Assembly (NCBI GenBank): GCA_002343455.1
Contig: DDSR01000149.1
Location: forward strand, 1 to 15,108
DNA length: 15,108 nucleotides
Source: Deltaproteobacteria bacterium UBA2385
GTDB taxonomy: Bacteria; Myxococcota_A; UBA796; UBA2385
Direction of reading: 5' to 3'
This document shows, piece by piece, positions 1 to 8,300 of the stretch. The position numbers were made by a program, and so were the translations under genes. The notes below the pieces were generated by a model. It searched no databases and was not told where the DNA came from. It saw only the letters and a program-made list of their open reading frames with translations. Numbering within the stretch: position 1 is the first letter of the stretch; each line of letters opens with the position of its first letter.

Positions 1-372
1 GCCCAGGCCGTGCCGCCCGCCGGCCCCGCCCCGCAGGATCGTCCGCCAGCCGTAGTCCCCGCGCAGGCTGCTCTTCACGTCGGCGCGGATCCCCCACTGC
101 GGGTGGAAGCTGGCCGAGACGAAGCCCGGCCCGGCGTCGCCGAAGCGAGCCTGCAAGCGCGCGCGTACGGTCTTGGCGATGCCGTCGTAGGCGATCGTCG
201 AGTCCCCGTAGTGCAGGGCGCGGGCCACGCCCTTCCCGGCCGCCGCGGCGTCCAGCGCCTGGAACCAGGGGGCGAGGAGCTGGGGATCCTCGATCGGCAC
301 GGCCTGGTCGAGGATGGTGGAGGCGAGCGCCGGAGCGAGCAGGGCGGGGGCGAGGAGGAGGGAGAGGAGCAT
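1..372 (-). CDS. GDSL/SGNH-like hydrolase, 3' end beyond the window
   Basis: Only the first 124 residues are in the window; the gene runs off the left edge. The start is the ATG at 372-370, preceded by an AGAGGG ribosome binding site. Residues 1-17 form a signal peptide (MLLSLLLAPALLAPALA) with likely cleavage after Ala-Leu-Ala. At about residues 57-80 the segment LHYGDSTIAYDGIAKTV matches block I of exported SGNH/GDSL esterases, with Ser in Gly-Asp-Ser as the likely nucleophile, followed by an RFGDAGPGFV segment often seen in such proteins. The oxyanion and catalytic Asp/His blocks would lie outside the window, so activity cannot be judged. It is the second gene of a unit: the selenoprotein gene upstream stops 9 bp before its start. 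The substrate is unknown; acyl groups on envelope polysaccharide or peptidoglycan are plausible. Confidence 0.7.
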   Translation of the reverse strand, partial: MLLSLLLAPALLAPALASTILDQAVPIEDPQLLAPWFQALDAAAAGKGVARALHYGDSTIAYDGIAKTVRARLQARFGDAGPGFVSASFHPQWGIRADVKSSLRGDYGWRTILRGGAGGRHGLG

Positions 373-381
373 GGCGGCCCT

Positions 382-2268
382 CTATTCTGCCAGCTCCCCC
401 TCGATCGCCGCCTCCATCGCCTGCAGATCCCAGCGGTTGTTCTGGTAGACCACCCGGCCGTCGGTGCCGACGATCCAGTCCTGCGGATACGCCCCGGTCG
501 GGAAGGGCATCTCCTGCTCGTAGGCGGCCTTGACGCGCCCGTCGGTGTCCAGCAGGATCGGGTAGCTCAGCCCCAGCGCCGAGGTGTAGGAGGCGACCAG
601 GTCACGGTTCTCCATGCTGGCGATGCCCCAGACCACGACGCCCTCGTCCTTGTACGCCTGCCAGATGCTGTGTTCGATGTCCGAGACCTCGGACGAACAC
701 TGGGGTCACCAGGTGGCGAAGTACGCGAGCACGACCGGGTGGCCGAGCTGCTCGGAGAGGACGTGGGTGGTCCCATCGAGGTCCTGCAGGCTGAAGTCGG
801 GGGCCACCACGCCGAAGAGCGAGTGCTCGCCCTCGCCCGCCGACCAGAGCGAGACCTCCAGCGTGGGCGTGTCGGGGTCGTCGCTGGCCAGGCAGAGGAC
901 GGTGTCGACGGCCTTCCCACCGCTGAAGCTCAGCCGCACGGTGGCGCTCTCGGCCGGCGCCAGCGAGTCGGTGCTGGCCTCGATCGTGAAGCGGCCGTCG
1001 CCGACGGTGGCGCCCAGCAGGCTCAGCGTGGCGGCGCCGGTGTTGGTGACGGTCAGCTCGGCGGTGGAGGCCTCCTCCCGCACCAGCAGCGCCGAGACCG
1101 AGAGGTCGATGTCCGGCGAGCGGGTCTCCTTGTCGGCCTGCCAGGTCCCGAAGCGCGACCAGTCGCCGACATAGGCGATGCCCGGCCCGGCGGCGACGTG
1201 CATGGCGTGCTCGGCGGTCTGGACCGTGCCCCAGGGCGAGGGCGCGCCGGGGGTCGAGAGGTCGAAGACCAGCACATCGTCCTGGTCCACCGCCCACAGC
1301 AGCCCCGAGGCGGCGTCGACCGAGACGCTCTGCACGCTGCCGCCCAGGTCGATCGTGTCGACCACCACGGGCGCGAGCGGGTCGGAGATGTCGACGGTGA
1401 CGATGCCCGCCCCGCCCGCGGCGACGTAGAGGTGGTCCCCCCCGATGGCCAGGTCCTGCACGCCCCCGCCGACGTCGATCGTCCCCAGGAGGACCGGCGC
1501 AGCGGCGCTGGAGAGGTCGACCATCACCACCCCCTCGCTCAGGCTGGCGACGTAGGCGACCGCGTCCTCGTCGACCGTCCCCCGGATCACCAGGTCGACC
1601 GCCGAGCCCAGCCCGCTGCCCAGCTCGCCCCGCAGCGCCGGGCTCTCGGGAACGACCGTGTCGAAGATCCGCAGCGTCCCGTCCAGCCCGACCGCCACAA
1701 GCCAGGGATCGGCGTAGGCCAGGCCCTCCATCGAGCGGTAGCTCCAGGAGCTCCGCCGGCTCGGCGCGCTGGGCGTGCTGACGTCGATCACATCCAGCCC
1801 GAAGTCCCGATGCGTCGCGTAGACCAGGCCCGTGGGCCCCGGCTCGACGTGGTAGTAGCGCCCGACCGGCCCGCTCCCGGCGGTGGGGTAGCCGCCGACC
1901 AGCTCGGGCGCCTCCGCCGCGCTGACGTCGAAGACCATCATCCCGCCCTGCCCGGCCCCGTAGACCGTGCTGCCGTCGGGCCCGATCTCCAGGTCGACCA
2001 GCTCCATGAACCAGCCCCCCGGCGTCGTCTGGGTGTGCTGGTCTTCGCCGAGCTGCCGGAGGGCAACCGCGCCCAGCGTCGCCGGGGCCTCGCAGGAGGC
2101 GGGCAGGCTGATCCAGTCGGGGACGGTGGTCTCCCCGCCACCGTCGCCGGGGGTCCCCCCGTCCGTGGGCTGGTCGCCGCCCCCGTCGGAGCTGCCCCCG
2201 TCATCGGTGGTCGAGGGTTCCAGACCCTTGGGGTCGGGGGAGCAGGAGAGCAGGGCGAGGAGGAGCAT
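382..2268 (-). CDS. LVIVD-repeat lipoprotein with C-terminal redoxin domain; selenoprotein with UGA-encoded Sec521
   Basis: The 628-residue reading frame is interrupted once, by a UGA (706-708) at codon 521. Residues 1-9 (MLLLALLSC) form a lipobox, so Cys9 is probably lipidated. A low-complexity Gly/Asp/Thr linker follows (about 10-50). Residues 100-375 hold six repeats of the form G-x-x-V-x-D-hydrophobic-S-x-x-x-x-P (e.g. GLDVIDVSTPSAP, GIVTVDISDPLAP), typical of LVIVD beta-propellers. Residues 385-480 look like an Ig-like HYDIN/choice-of-anchor domain. Residues 488-628 are a TlpA/AhpC-like redoxin domain: VAPDFSLQDLDG, then YFATW-U-PQC, then FPTGAYPQDWIVGTDGRV, with the cis-Pro segment at PTGAYP. 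The UGA stands where the first Cys of the CxxC motif belongs, giving UxxC (Sec521, Cys524). The frame continues unchanged for 107 codons to a TAG at 382-384. It is probably an outer-membrane or periplasm-facing thiol/selenol oxidoreductase. It would need SelA/B/C/D from elsewhere in the genome. A broken gene is the alternative, disfavoured by the hairpin. Confidence 0.85.
670..700 (-). promoter_or_regulatory. Bacterial SECIS element (hairpin in the coding sequence after UGA)
   Basis: In the transcript, five bases (CCCCA) follow the UGA and then a hairpin begins. The lower arm GUGUUCG (700-694) pairs perfectly with CGAACAC (676-670). A single U (693) follows on the 5' side. The upper stem CCG (692-690) pairs with CGG (683-681) and encloses the apical AGGUCU (689-684). 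On the 3' side ACAU (680-677) is unpaired or partly paired. The E. coli fdhF SECIS apex recognised by SelB has the same order: bulged U, three stem bases, AGGUCU, three stem bases. The spacing from UGA to AGGUCU is 16 nt here and 17 in fdhF. An alternative fold pairs GUCCGA with UCGGAC around a GGUC loop. The hairpin lies wholly inside codons of the redoxin domain. Confidence 0.82.
706..708 (-). other. UGA codon read as selenocysteine (Sec521)
   Basis: The codon is TGA on the minus strand, within Tyr-Phe-Ala-Thr-Trp-[UGA]-Pro-Gln-Cys. In redoxin-family proteins this slot is the nucleophilic Cys of the FWATWCPxC motif, the commonest site of Cys-to-Sec exchange in bacterial thioredoxin-like proteins. 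TGA serves as a normal stop in at least five other genes here (stops at 4808, 5362, 9136, 9981 and 10982), so the genetic code is not globally reassigned. Confidence 0.85.
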
Positions 2269-2387
2269 GGGAGGTCGATGCCCATCCCGCGCCGGGGTTT
2301 CAGCGAGGACGCTGTCATATGTCAGTCACGCGGATGTTGGCCCCCCGCCACACCTTCGGCTAAGCGCCTCGCCCCCGGAGCTTCGCC
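2269..2387. promoter_or_regulatory. Divergent intergenic region
   Basis: This 119-bp gap separates the divergent starts of the selenoprotein gene (minus) and the methyltransferase gene (plus), so it must hold both promoters unless longer leaders exist. The least GC-rich part, around 2296-2330, includes CATATG at 2319-2324. I could not assign convincing -35/-10 pairs. The plus-strand ribosome binding site GGAG lies at 2376-2379. Confidence 0.4.
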
Positions 2388-3221
2388 GTGTCCCAGATCG
2401 CCATCGCCAACGCCTTCTTCCGCGCGCGCGAGTCCGCAAACCCCGAGGGGCAGCGCATCCTCGACGATCCCTTCGCTGTGGGCCTCGTGCGGACCCAGTG
2501 GCGGCTGCAGGCGATGTGGACCTTCCGCTGGCTCATCCCGGGCCTCGCCCACCTCTTCGACCAGCTCCAGACGGTCCACTGCGTCCGCCACGCCGCCGTC
2601 GACGCGCTCGTCCGCGAAGGCCTCGAGAAGGGCGCCCTCCAGGTGGTCCTGCTGGGCGCCGGCCTGGACGCCCGCGCCGAGCGCCTGGGCCAGAGCAACC
2701 CCCAGGTCCGCTGGTTCGAGGTCGACCGCAGCCCCTACATCGGCCACAAGCGCGGCGTCCTGGCGCAGGTCGACGACCGGGTCGTGCACGTCACCGCCGA
2801 CCTCTCCGTGCCCGGCTGGGAGGCCGCCCTGCTGAAGGCCGGCCTGGACCCCGCCCGCCCGACCCTCTGGGTGGCCGAGGGCCTCATCCACTACCTGCCC
2901 GAGGGCACCCTGGAGAAGCTGCTGCACGATGTGCGCACCATCACCGTCCAGCCGCGGGTGGTCATCTCCTTCATCCGCCCCGACATGGCCTCCTCCGCCC
3001 ACTCCACGCTGAAGCGGGTGCTGAGCTGGCTGGGCGAGCTGCCCAAGATCTACTTCTCCGCCGCCCGGCTCGACGAGATCGGCGCCCAGGCCAACTGGGC
3101 CACGGTCAAGACCTGGACCTTCGACCAGCAGGTCGACGCCTTCGCCCCCAGCGCCCGCACCCGCGCCCACGGCGTCAGCCAGGACGTGGCCCTCTTCAGC
3201 GCCGAGCCCGCCCAGGCCTGA
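2388..3221 (+). CDS. Class I SAM-dependent methyltransferase, LCMT/TIGR00027 family
   Basis: The protein has 277 residues and starts at a GTG, 8 nt after a GGAG ribosome binding site. Three landmarks of the leucine carboxyl methyltransferase-like family are present in order: the SAM-binding motif I VVLLGAGLDARAERL (86-100), the acidic loop FEVDRS at the end of strand 2 (110-115), and TLWVAEGLIHYL (159-170), equivalent to the family's WxxEGLxxYL block. The N-terminal FRARESANPEGQRILDDPFA (11-30) matches the usual lid region of these bacterial proteins. The family transfers methyl groups from SAM to carboxylates, but bacterial members of this branch act on varied, mostly unknown small molecules or polyketides. 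No signal peptide is seen, so it is cytoplasmic. It is a single-gene unit between divergent and convergent neighbours, so context does not reveal the substrate. Confidence 0.85.
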   Translation: MSQIAIANAFFRARESANPEGQRILDDPFAVGLVRTQWRLQAMWTFRWLIPGLAHLFDQLQTVHCVRHAAVDALVREGLEKGALQVVLLGAGLDARAERLGQSNPQVRWFEVDRSPYIGHKRGVLAQVDDRVVHVTADLSVPGWEAALLKAGLDPARPTLWVAEGLIHYLPEGTLEKLLHDVRTITVQPRVVISFIRPDMASSAHSTLKRVLSWLGELPKIYFSAARLDEIGAQANWATVKTWTFDQQVDAFAPSARTRAHGVSQDVALFSAEPAQA

Positions 3222-3250
3222 GCCCGCCCCCTGGGCCCTGCGGGGCCTCA
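3216..3250. terminator. Possible bidirectional terminator hairpin between convergent genes
   Basis: The 32-bp gap between the convergent ends of the methyltransferase and desaturase genes contains a perfect inner stem, GGCCC (3234-3238) and GGGCC (3243-3247) with loop TGCG. Outer arms CTGAG (3218-3222) and CTCAG (about 3247-3251) could pair weakly around it. No T-tract follows on either strand, so this is only a candidate. Confidence 0.3.
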
Positions 3251-3253
3251 GCC

Positions 3254-4009
3254 CTACTGCGCTTGCGGCCGGCTCCACTGTGCGCGCTCCGTGGCCCGCG
3301 CGTCGCCCATCACCGACTCCTCGGCCTGAGGCGCGCGCAGGGCCCGCATCAGGTTCGCCAGGCGATGCCAGACGGCGAAGCGCTCCATCAGGGGATCCAT
3401 CGCCCCCAGGGCGATGCAGAAGTGCTCGTGGTGCGGCCGCGCGTGATGAACCGAGTGGTGGCGGGGGTTCAGGGCCAGCCCCCAGCGCTGCATCCAGCGC
3501 ACCAGGGGCGGACGCTGGCGGTCGTGGGCCCAGCGGTGCATCTGGTTCGTCATCCCGCCCAGGATCCCGAAGGCCAGCATCACCCCTGCGACCAGCAGCG
3601 CCCACAGCGAGGGCGCCCCCCCAAGCAGCAGGTAGCCGCCGACGACCGCCGGCAGGGAGAGCAGACAGAGCGCGCCGTTGGTCTCGCGAAAGTCCGCCTG
3701 GCAGATGATCGTCTGGTCCTCGTGGTGCTGGCGGAAGCGGTAGATGAAGAGGTGGCCCAGGACCGGGGTGTCGACGGCGAAGAAGTTGTCGGCCAGGAAG
3801 TGCCCCAGGCCCGAGGCGAAGTCGGCGATCAGCGCGCCCAGCAGCAGGGCGGGCAGGACCAGCAGCGCCAGCCAGCCCAGGGCGAGGCCCTGCCGCAGCA
3901 GCACGAACGCCGTCAGCGGGACCATCAGGAACCAGAGGGCGATGCCCGCCCACTCCACCAGGGAGACGACGCGGTTGACGGCGGGGGAGCGGGGGGTCGG
4001 GATGGCCAT
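3254..4009 (-). CDS. carF: Plasmanylethanolamine desaturase (CarF/PEDS1/TMEM189 family)
   Basis: The protein has 251 residues with several membrane segments (about 18-38, 42-62, 113-130, 134-151). It carries the CarF/TMEM189 histidine set in family order: DFASGLGH (63-70), LGH (84-86), RQHHEDQ (93-99), ETNG (109-112), TNQMHRWAH (154-162) and NPRHHSVHHARPHHEH (181-196), followed by ALGAMDPLMER. These residues are expected to hold a di-iron centre. The family inserts the vinyl-ether double bond of plasmalogens, converting plasmanyl- to plasmenyl-ethanolamine; in Myxococcus xanthus CarF is needed for the singlet-oxygen light response. The ATG is 7 bp after the preceding stop codon with only a weak ribosome binding site, so translation probably depends on the upstream genes. 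It is the last gene of the unit headed by the DUF4157-like protein, and I do not know that linkage from characterised systems. Confidence 0.88.
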   Translation of the reverse strand: MAIPTPRSPAVNRVVSLVEWAGIALWFLMVPLTAFVLLRQGLALGWLALLVLPALLLGALIADFASGLGHFLADNFFAVDTPVLGHLFIYRFRQHHEDQTIICQADFRETNGALCLLSLPAVVGGYLLLGGAPSLWALLVAGVMLAFGILGGMTNQMHRWAHDRQRPPLVRWMQRWGLALNPRHHSVHHARPHHEHFCIALGAMDPLMERFAVWHRLANLMRALRAPQAEESVMGDARATERAQWSRPQAQ

Positions 4010-4016
4010 GCGCGCG

Positions 4017-4811
4017 CTATCGTCCCACGGACCGGTACAGCAGCACCCGGCTGCGCTCCTCCTGGCCGGGGATCCAGCGCAGCTCGTCGGGCTGCTCGGC
4101 GCCCAGCTCGGCCTGCACCACCCCCAAGCGCTCCCCCATCCCGGCCCGCAGGCCTCCGTTCTCGGCCAGCCAGTCGAACAGAGCCCGGCCCTCCAGGCCC
4201 CCGCCGCGGCGCAGCTCGTCGGGCAGAGGCGCTCCCAGGAAGCGCGTCCCGATCAGCCGGGTGGCGCTCGCCTGGGCTGGAGCGGTCGGAGCGGGGGCCA
4301 GCCGATGGACCGCAGCCACCGCCCAGGGCGAGCGCCCATCGCTGTGCAGGTCCAGCCCCAGCAGCTCGCTCCCGCCCTCGCTCTTCAGCGCCCGGTCCAG
4401 CTGCGTGGCGAAGCCCTCCAGGCGCAGGATCTCCCGGGCCGATCCGGCATCGATCCCGCGCACCCCGGCCCGCAGCCAGGAGGGCTCGCCCAGGACCACC
4501 TCCAGCCGCAGGGTCCCCCCCGGACAGACCGAAGCCAGCGCGTGCATCGATCCGGCGGCCTTGGGGTCCAGCAGCTCGCCGACGATGCCCTCCAGGCAGG
4601 CCGCGAAGGCCGGACCCTGGCCCGTCGCCAGCACCCCGAAGGCCCGCCCGGCGGGCTCGATGGCGTAGCCCAGGCTGGCCGCTCCCGCGGCGAGGAGCGG
4701 CGCCAGCAGGCCGGGCAGCGGTCCAGCCGGCACCGGGGTCAGGGCCAGCAGCCGCCCCAGGCGCTCCGCTTCCACCGAGAGGGCCTCTGCCGGGATGGCG
4801 GGCGAGCTCAC
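4017..4811 (-). CDS. Protein of unknown function, 264 residues
   Basis: I do not recognise this protein. The chosen start is the GTG at 4811-4809, which overlaps the upstream TGA stop (GTGA); the open frame extends further upstream, but that part lies opposite real codons of the lipoprotein gene. The N-terminal half is rich in Ala, Leu and Gly, with a weakly hydrophobic stretch around residues 26-50 (LTPVPAGPLPGLLAPLLAAGAAS), but there is no clear signal peptide. Two Cys lie in the middle (ACLEGI, SVCPGG). The later part contains GLDLHSDGRSPWAVAAVHRLAP, and the C-terminus ends in ERSRVLLYRSVGR. It is translationally coupled to the lipoprotein before it and sits 7 bp ahead of the desaturase. 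A role with the DUF4157-like protein or in lipid metabolism is possible, but nothing in the sequence decides it. Confidence 0.7.
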   Translation of the reverse strand: MSSPAIPAEALSVEAERLGRLLALTPVPAGPLPGLLAPLLAAGAASLGYAIEPAGRAFGVLATGQGPAFAACLEGIVGELLDPKAAGSMHALASVCPGGTLRLEVVLGEPSWLRAGVRGIDAGSAREILRLEGFATQLDRALKSEGGSELLGLDLHSDGRSPWAVAAVHRLAPAPTAPAQASATRLIGTRFLGAPLPDELRRGGGLEGRALFDWLAENGGLRAGMGERLGVVQAELGAEQPDELRWIPGQEERSRVLLYRSVGR

Positions 4812-5365
4812 GGGGCGTCCACCCGCCGCCAGTAGCTGCCGACCTGCTCGAACCGATAGCGCTCGGGCCCCTCGGCCAGCTTCAGCACCTCGGCCCCGGT
4901 GACCACGAAGCCGCCCTTGCCTCCGTCCATCCGAGGCTGGCCGGCGTCCCAGCGCAGCGCGTACAGGAGCTGGACCGCGCGGCCGTCCCGGGTCCGAGCC
5001 GACGCCTGGGCATAGCCCTCGGCGGGGCCGGTGGGCCAGGTCTGTACTCGACCTGCGGCGTCCCCGACCTCGTCGAGGACCACCGCCAGCTGCGAGCTGC
5101 CGCCGTCTGTGACCTGGTACTCCACCCCCGCCTGGTAGGCCTGGGCGACGTGGGTGCTGATGGCCGCGCCGACCCGCTCGGCGTCTGTCCACGGCGGGGC
5201 CGAGGCCGCGCTGGCGGGCAGGGCCGCGCTCCCGGCCGAGGCGACCGGCGCTGGAGAGGCCGCACCCGAGGTGGCGCCTCCCGGCGAGGGGTCCGCCCCA
5301 CCGCAGCCGCCGAGCAGACCGGCCACCCCGAACACGAACAGAGCCCGCACGGTGGCTTCGCTCAT
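4808..5365 (-). CDS. Small hypothetical lipoprotein, 185 residues
   Basis: This begins with a lipoprotein signal peptide: a hydrophobic run (ALFVFGVAGLLGG, 8-20) ending in the lipobox LLGGC, with Cys21 as the lipidation site. A Gly/Pro/Ala/Ser linker (about 22-58) leads to a compact domain (59-185) with the look of an alpha/beta fold: WTDAERVGAAISTHVAQAYQAG, then several strand-like stretches. It resembles NTF2- or DUF-type periplasmic domains, but I cannot name the family. The ATG overlaps the TGA stop of the DUF4157-like gene (ATGA), and its own TGA overlaps the next start (GTGA), so it is coupled on both sides. Its position directly after a putative toxin gene would suit a periplasmic immunity or anchoring partner, but that is a guess. 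Confidence 0.78.
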   Translation of the reverse strand: MSEATVRALFVFGVAGLLGGCGGADPSPGGATSGAASPAPVASAGSAALPASAASAPPWTDAERVGAAISTHVAQAYQAGVEYQVTDGGSSQLAVVLDEVGDAAGRVQTWPTGPAEGYAQASARTRDGRAVQLLYALRWDAGQPRMDGGKGGFVVTGAEVLKLAEGPERYRFEQVGSYWRRVDAP

Positions 5366-8300
5366 GGCTGACCCCCGCCCTCACCGGCCCGACGGCGCTC
5401 CTCGTCCCGGCGGCGGTGGAAGTCGTCGCGCACCTCGCTCGCGGCCGGGCTGAGCACACGCTGCGTGAAGTAGGGGATGTCCAGGAGCTGCTGGAGGCTC
5501 GTGAAGCCGCCGGCCCCGCGGGCCTGGATGATGCGCTGGGCGGTGGCCGGGCCGATGAAGCGCACCGACTGCAGGCTCTCGGCGTCGGCCTCGTTGAAGA
5601 ACCGCAGCGTGGAGGCCACATCCGTCTGGGCGTCCCGGGCGTCGAGGCGAGCCCCGGAGCGCGCGTCGAGCAGCTTGCAGATGAACTTGACCGCGTCTTG
5701 CGCGCTGGGGGCCTCGCCCGAGGCGATCTGCGAGGCGACCGAGGCGATGGCGGAGTTGATGAGCTTCTGCCGGACCAGCAGGTCGGCGTACTCGTCCCAC
5801 TCGCCGCGACGACGCAGGTCGGCCAGCACGGCCGAGCGGTCGTTGACGGCGTGCTGCACGCCCTTGGTGACGATGCTGGTGCCGAAGTCCTGCATCGTGC
5901 GACGCATCGCCCCGCCCGCCCCGCCCAGCTCCTGCCGCAGCAGGCCCTCGGTTCGGATCAGGTCGGTGGCGTACTCCGAGGGGAAGGTGGACAGCGCCGA
6001 CTCCAGCGCCTGGCTGCCGACCGCGCCGGTGTAGCGCGCGAAGGTGTCCCCGAAGCGGGCCTTGATCGCCGTGTTGATCGACTGTACACGCGCGGTGGCG
6101 GCGGCGCCATCGGCGATCTTCTCGGCGAGCTGGCCCATGCCCAGGGTGATCAGGGCGGTCACGCTGGCGACCGCCAGGTCCTGGGCGCCCTTCTCGGGGT
6201 CGTAGCCGTTGCCCTCGACCGCCGCCTCGGTCAGCTCGGTCAGCAAGCCGCCGGCGACCGAGCCGATGAAGGCCGCGCAGGCCGGGCCGGCCGCCCCCGC
6301 CGTGGCGATGGTGATCAGGGTCGAGGCGATGATGCCGACGATGGCCCCGGCGATGGCCGCCGCCGCCGAGCGGGCCGCGGCGTACTCCTGGTGGCTCTGC
6401 AGGTAGCTGGCGTAGGCGGCGTCGGCCTCGACCACCTGCTGCTGCTGGTGCTCGGTGCCCTCGGCGGCGGTGACGACGTCGCGGGCCTCGCCGGCGAAGG
6501 TCGCGAAGGCGTTCTCGGTCAGGACCCCGGTAGGTGACCAGGTGTCGTTGATGCCCATGCTGACGTTGTTCCAGAAGCCCGGACCGCGGTCGTCGTCGGA
6601 GAGCATCCGCGCCTGGGCGTACTGCAAGCGCGTCAGCAGCGAGGCGCGCGGCACATAGTGGAACTCCCGCTCGGCCAGGCCGGCGAGCTCGGGCTTGCGC
6701 AGGGCGTCGATCAGCCGCCCGCGCAGATCCCCCAGCAGATCGCGCCAGTCGCTGCGCTCCTCGCTGAGCAGGTACTTGGTGTCGTTGTCGATGTCGACGA
6801 TGAAGCCGGACAGGGCCTGCACCTCGGACTCGGTGGCGGCGGCCTCGGCCTGCTGCTTGTACGCGGCCAGGTTGGACCACTCGCGGACCAGCACGACCTC
6901 GGGCACATCCTTCAGCGTGGCCTCCAGCCCGGTGTTGTCCGTGCCCAAGCCCTCGCCCGCCGACTCCAGCCGGTCGCGCCAGCTCAGCAGCCGGCTGCCG
7001 TTGAGCGCCGCCATGATCTCGGTGCGACGCGCCTGGTCCAGATCGCCCAGGGCCGTCCGGGCGCGCTGCAGCAAGGCCGCGTCCGCGCTGGGGTCCATCG
7101 CCCCGCCGGCCGCCTGCCACTCCAGCACCGAGCGGTAGACCAGGTCCTCGTCGTCGTCCCAGGAGTCGACCGCGTGCTCGATGCGGGCGACGAGGCGCTC
7201 GTTGCTGGCGGCCAGGTCCGCCGCAGGGAGGCCGTTGTCCTGGTCCGGGCCCTGGGAGCCGGTGTAGCCGACCAGGGCGTGCAGCCGCGGCAGGTCCGAG
7301 ACCCCCCGCTCGATGCGCCCCAGCAAGGCCGTGTCCTGGCGGACCCGGGCCAGCTCCTGGGGGCTCATCCGCTCCAGGCAGGCGTAGATGTTCGCGTCGC
7401 TGATGTACAGCCAGGAGTCCAGCTCGGACAGCAGCTCCTGGTAGGCGCTGGCCGAGTCTCCCGTGCCCTGGCCGCGGAGCAGGGCCCGCGCCCGCTCCCG
7501 CTCGCTGCCCTCGTCCAGCGGCGCCAGCAGGCGCGCCAGCCGGGCCGGGTCGTCCAGGATCGCCTGCCGCTCCTGGGCGCTGGCGGCCGTGATCGCCGCG
7601 TAGATGCCCTCCTCGTCCGTGTCCGAGACGCCCCAGGTGGTGTCCGCACCCGCCTCGGCGACCTTGTCGAGCAGGTCCCGGTGGCCGCCGGTGCGCACCG
7701 TGTTGACCACCTGCAGGAACTGCCGGTCGCTCAGCTCACCCTGCAGCCAGTCCATCACGCCCATCAGCTCGGCAGGCCGCCGCGCCGCCATGTCCAGCTC
7801 GGCCACCGGCCCGCGCTGCCCGGCCCAGGCCTCGACATCGCTGACCATGCCGTCCTCGTCGTCGTCCAGCCAGCCCTTGCGGGCGCGCAGGCGGACCAGC
7901 AGCGTCTCGGCCTGCTGGCCCAGCTGGGCCTCGGCCTCGCGGATCTGCTGGAACAGCGTCTGCCGGGCCTCGGCGCTGAGCCCGTCGTGGCCCATCAGCG
8001 GGCGCAGCAGGTGCATGCAGCGCTCGCGCACATCGCCGCTGGTGTCCCGGGTGATGTAGAACAGGATCAGCGAGTTGTTGGCCATCGAGAGGCGCTCTTC
8101 CAGGCTGGCCGCCTCGAGGATGCCGTAGAGCTTCTCTTCGTGCGTGCCGACGATGTCCCAGGTCACCGCACGGATGCGGCTCTGCAGATCGGCGCGCCCG
8201 TGGCGGGCCCAGGACAGGCCCGTGGACATCGACCCGTAGGGCAGCCGGTCGATCATGTCCAGCTCGACGCTCTGGCCGAAGAAGGCCTGGTAGGCGCGCT

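Noticed and set aside
382..708. Nonsense mutation or frameshift making the redoxin lipoprotein a pseudogene
   Set aside because: The same frame continues with intact redoxin motifs, the only interruption is a UGA at the redox Cys position, and a well-formed SECIS hairpin follows at the right distance. It cannot be excluded without the genome's sel genes.
706..708. Genome-wide UGA reassignment (UGA as Trp or Gly)
   Set aside because: UGA ends several coupled genes in this window, where reading through would run into the overlapping next gene, and Trp is coded by UGG throughout.
10..2835. Very long open frame on the plus strand (and similar ones at 1967-5371, 6658-9999 and 11108-12988)
   Set aside because: They lie opposite recognisable minus-strand genes. 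Their products are Arg/Gly/Pro/Ala-rich with no domains, and they arise because stop codons are rare at about 70% GC.
4812..5621. Upstream extension of the 264-residue unknown protein to 534 residues
   Set aside because: The extension overlaps the lipoprotein and the end of the DUF4157-like gene in another frame and is low-complexity Arg/Gly/Ser sequence; the GTGA overlap gives a natural start at 4811.
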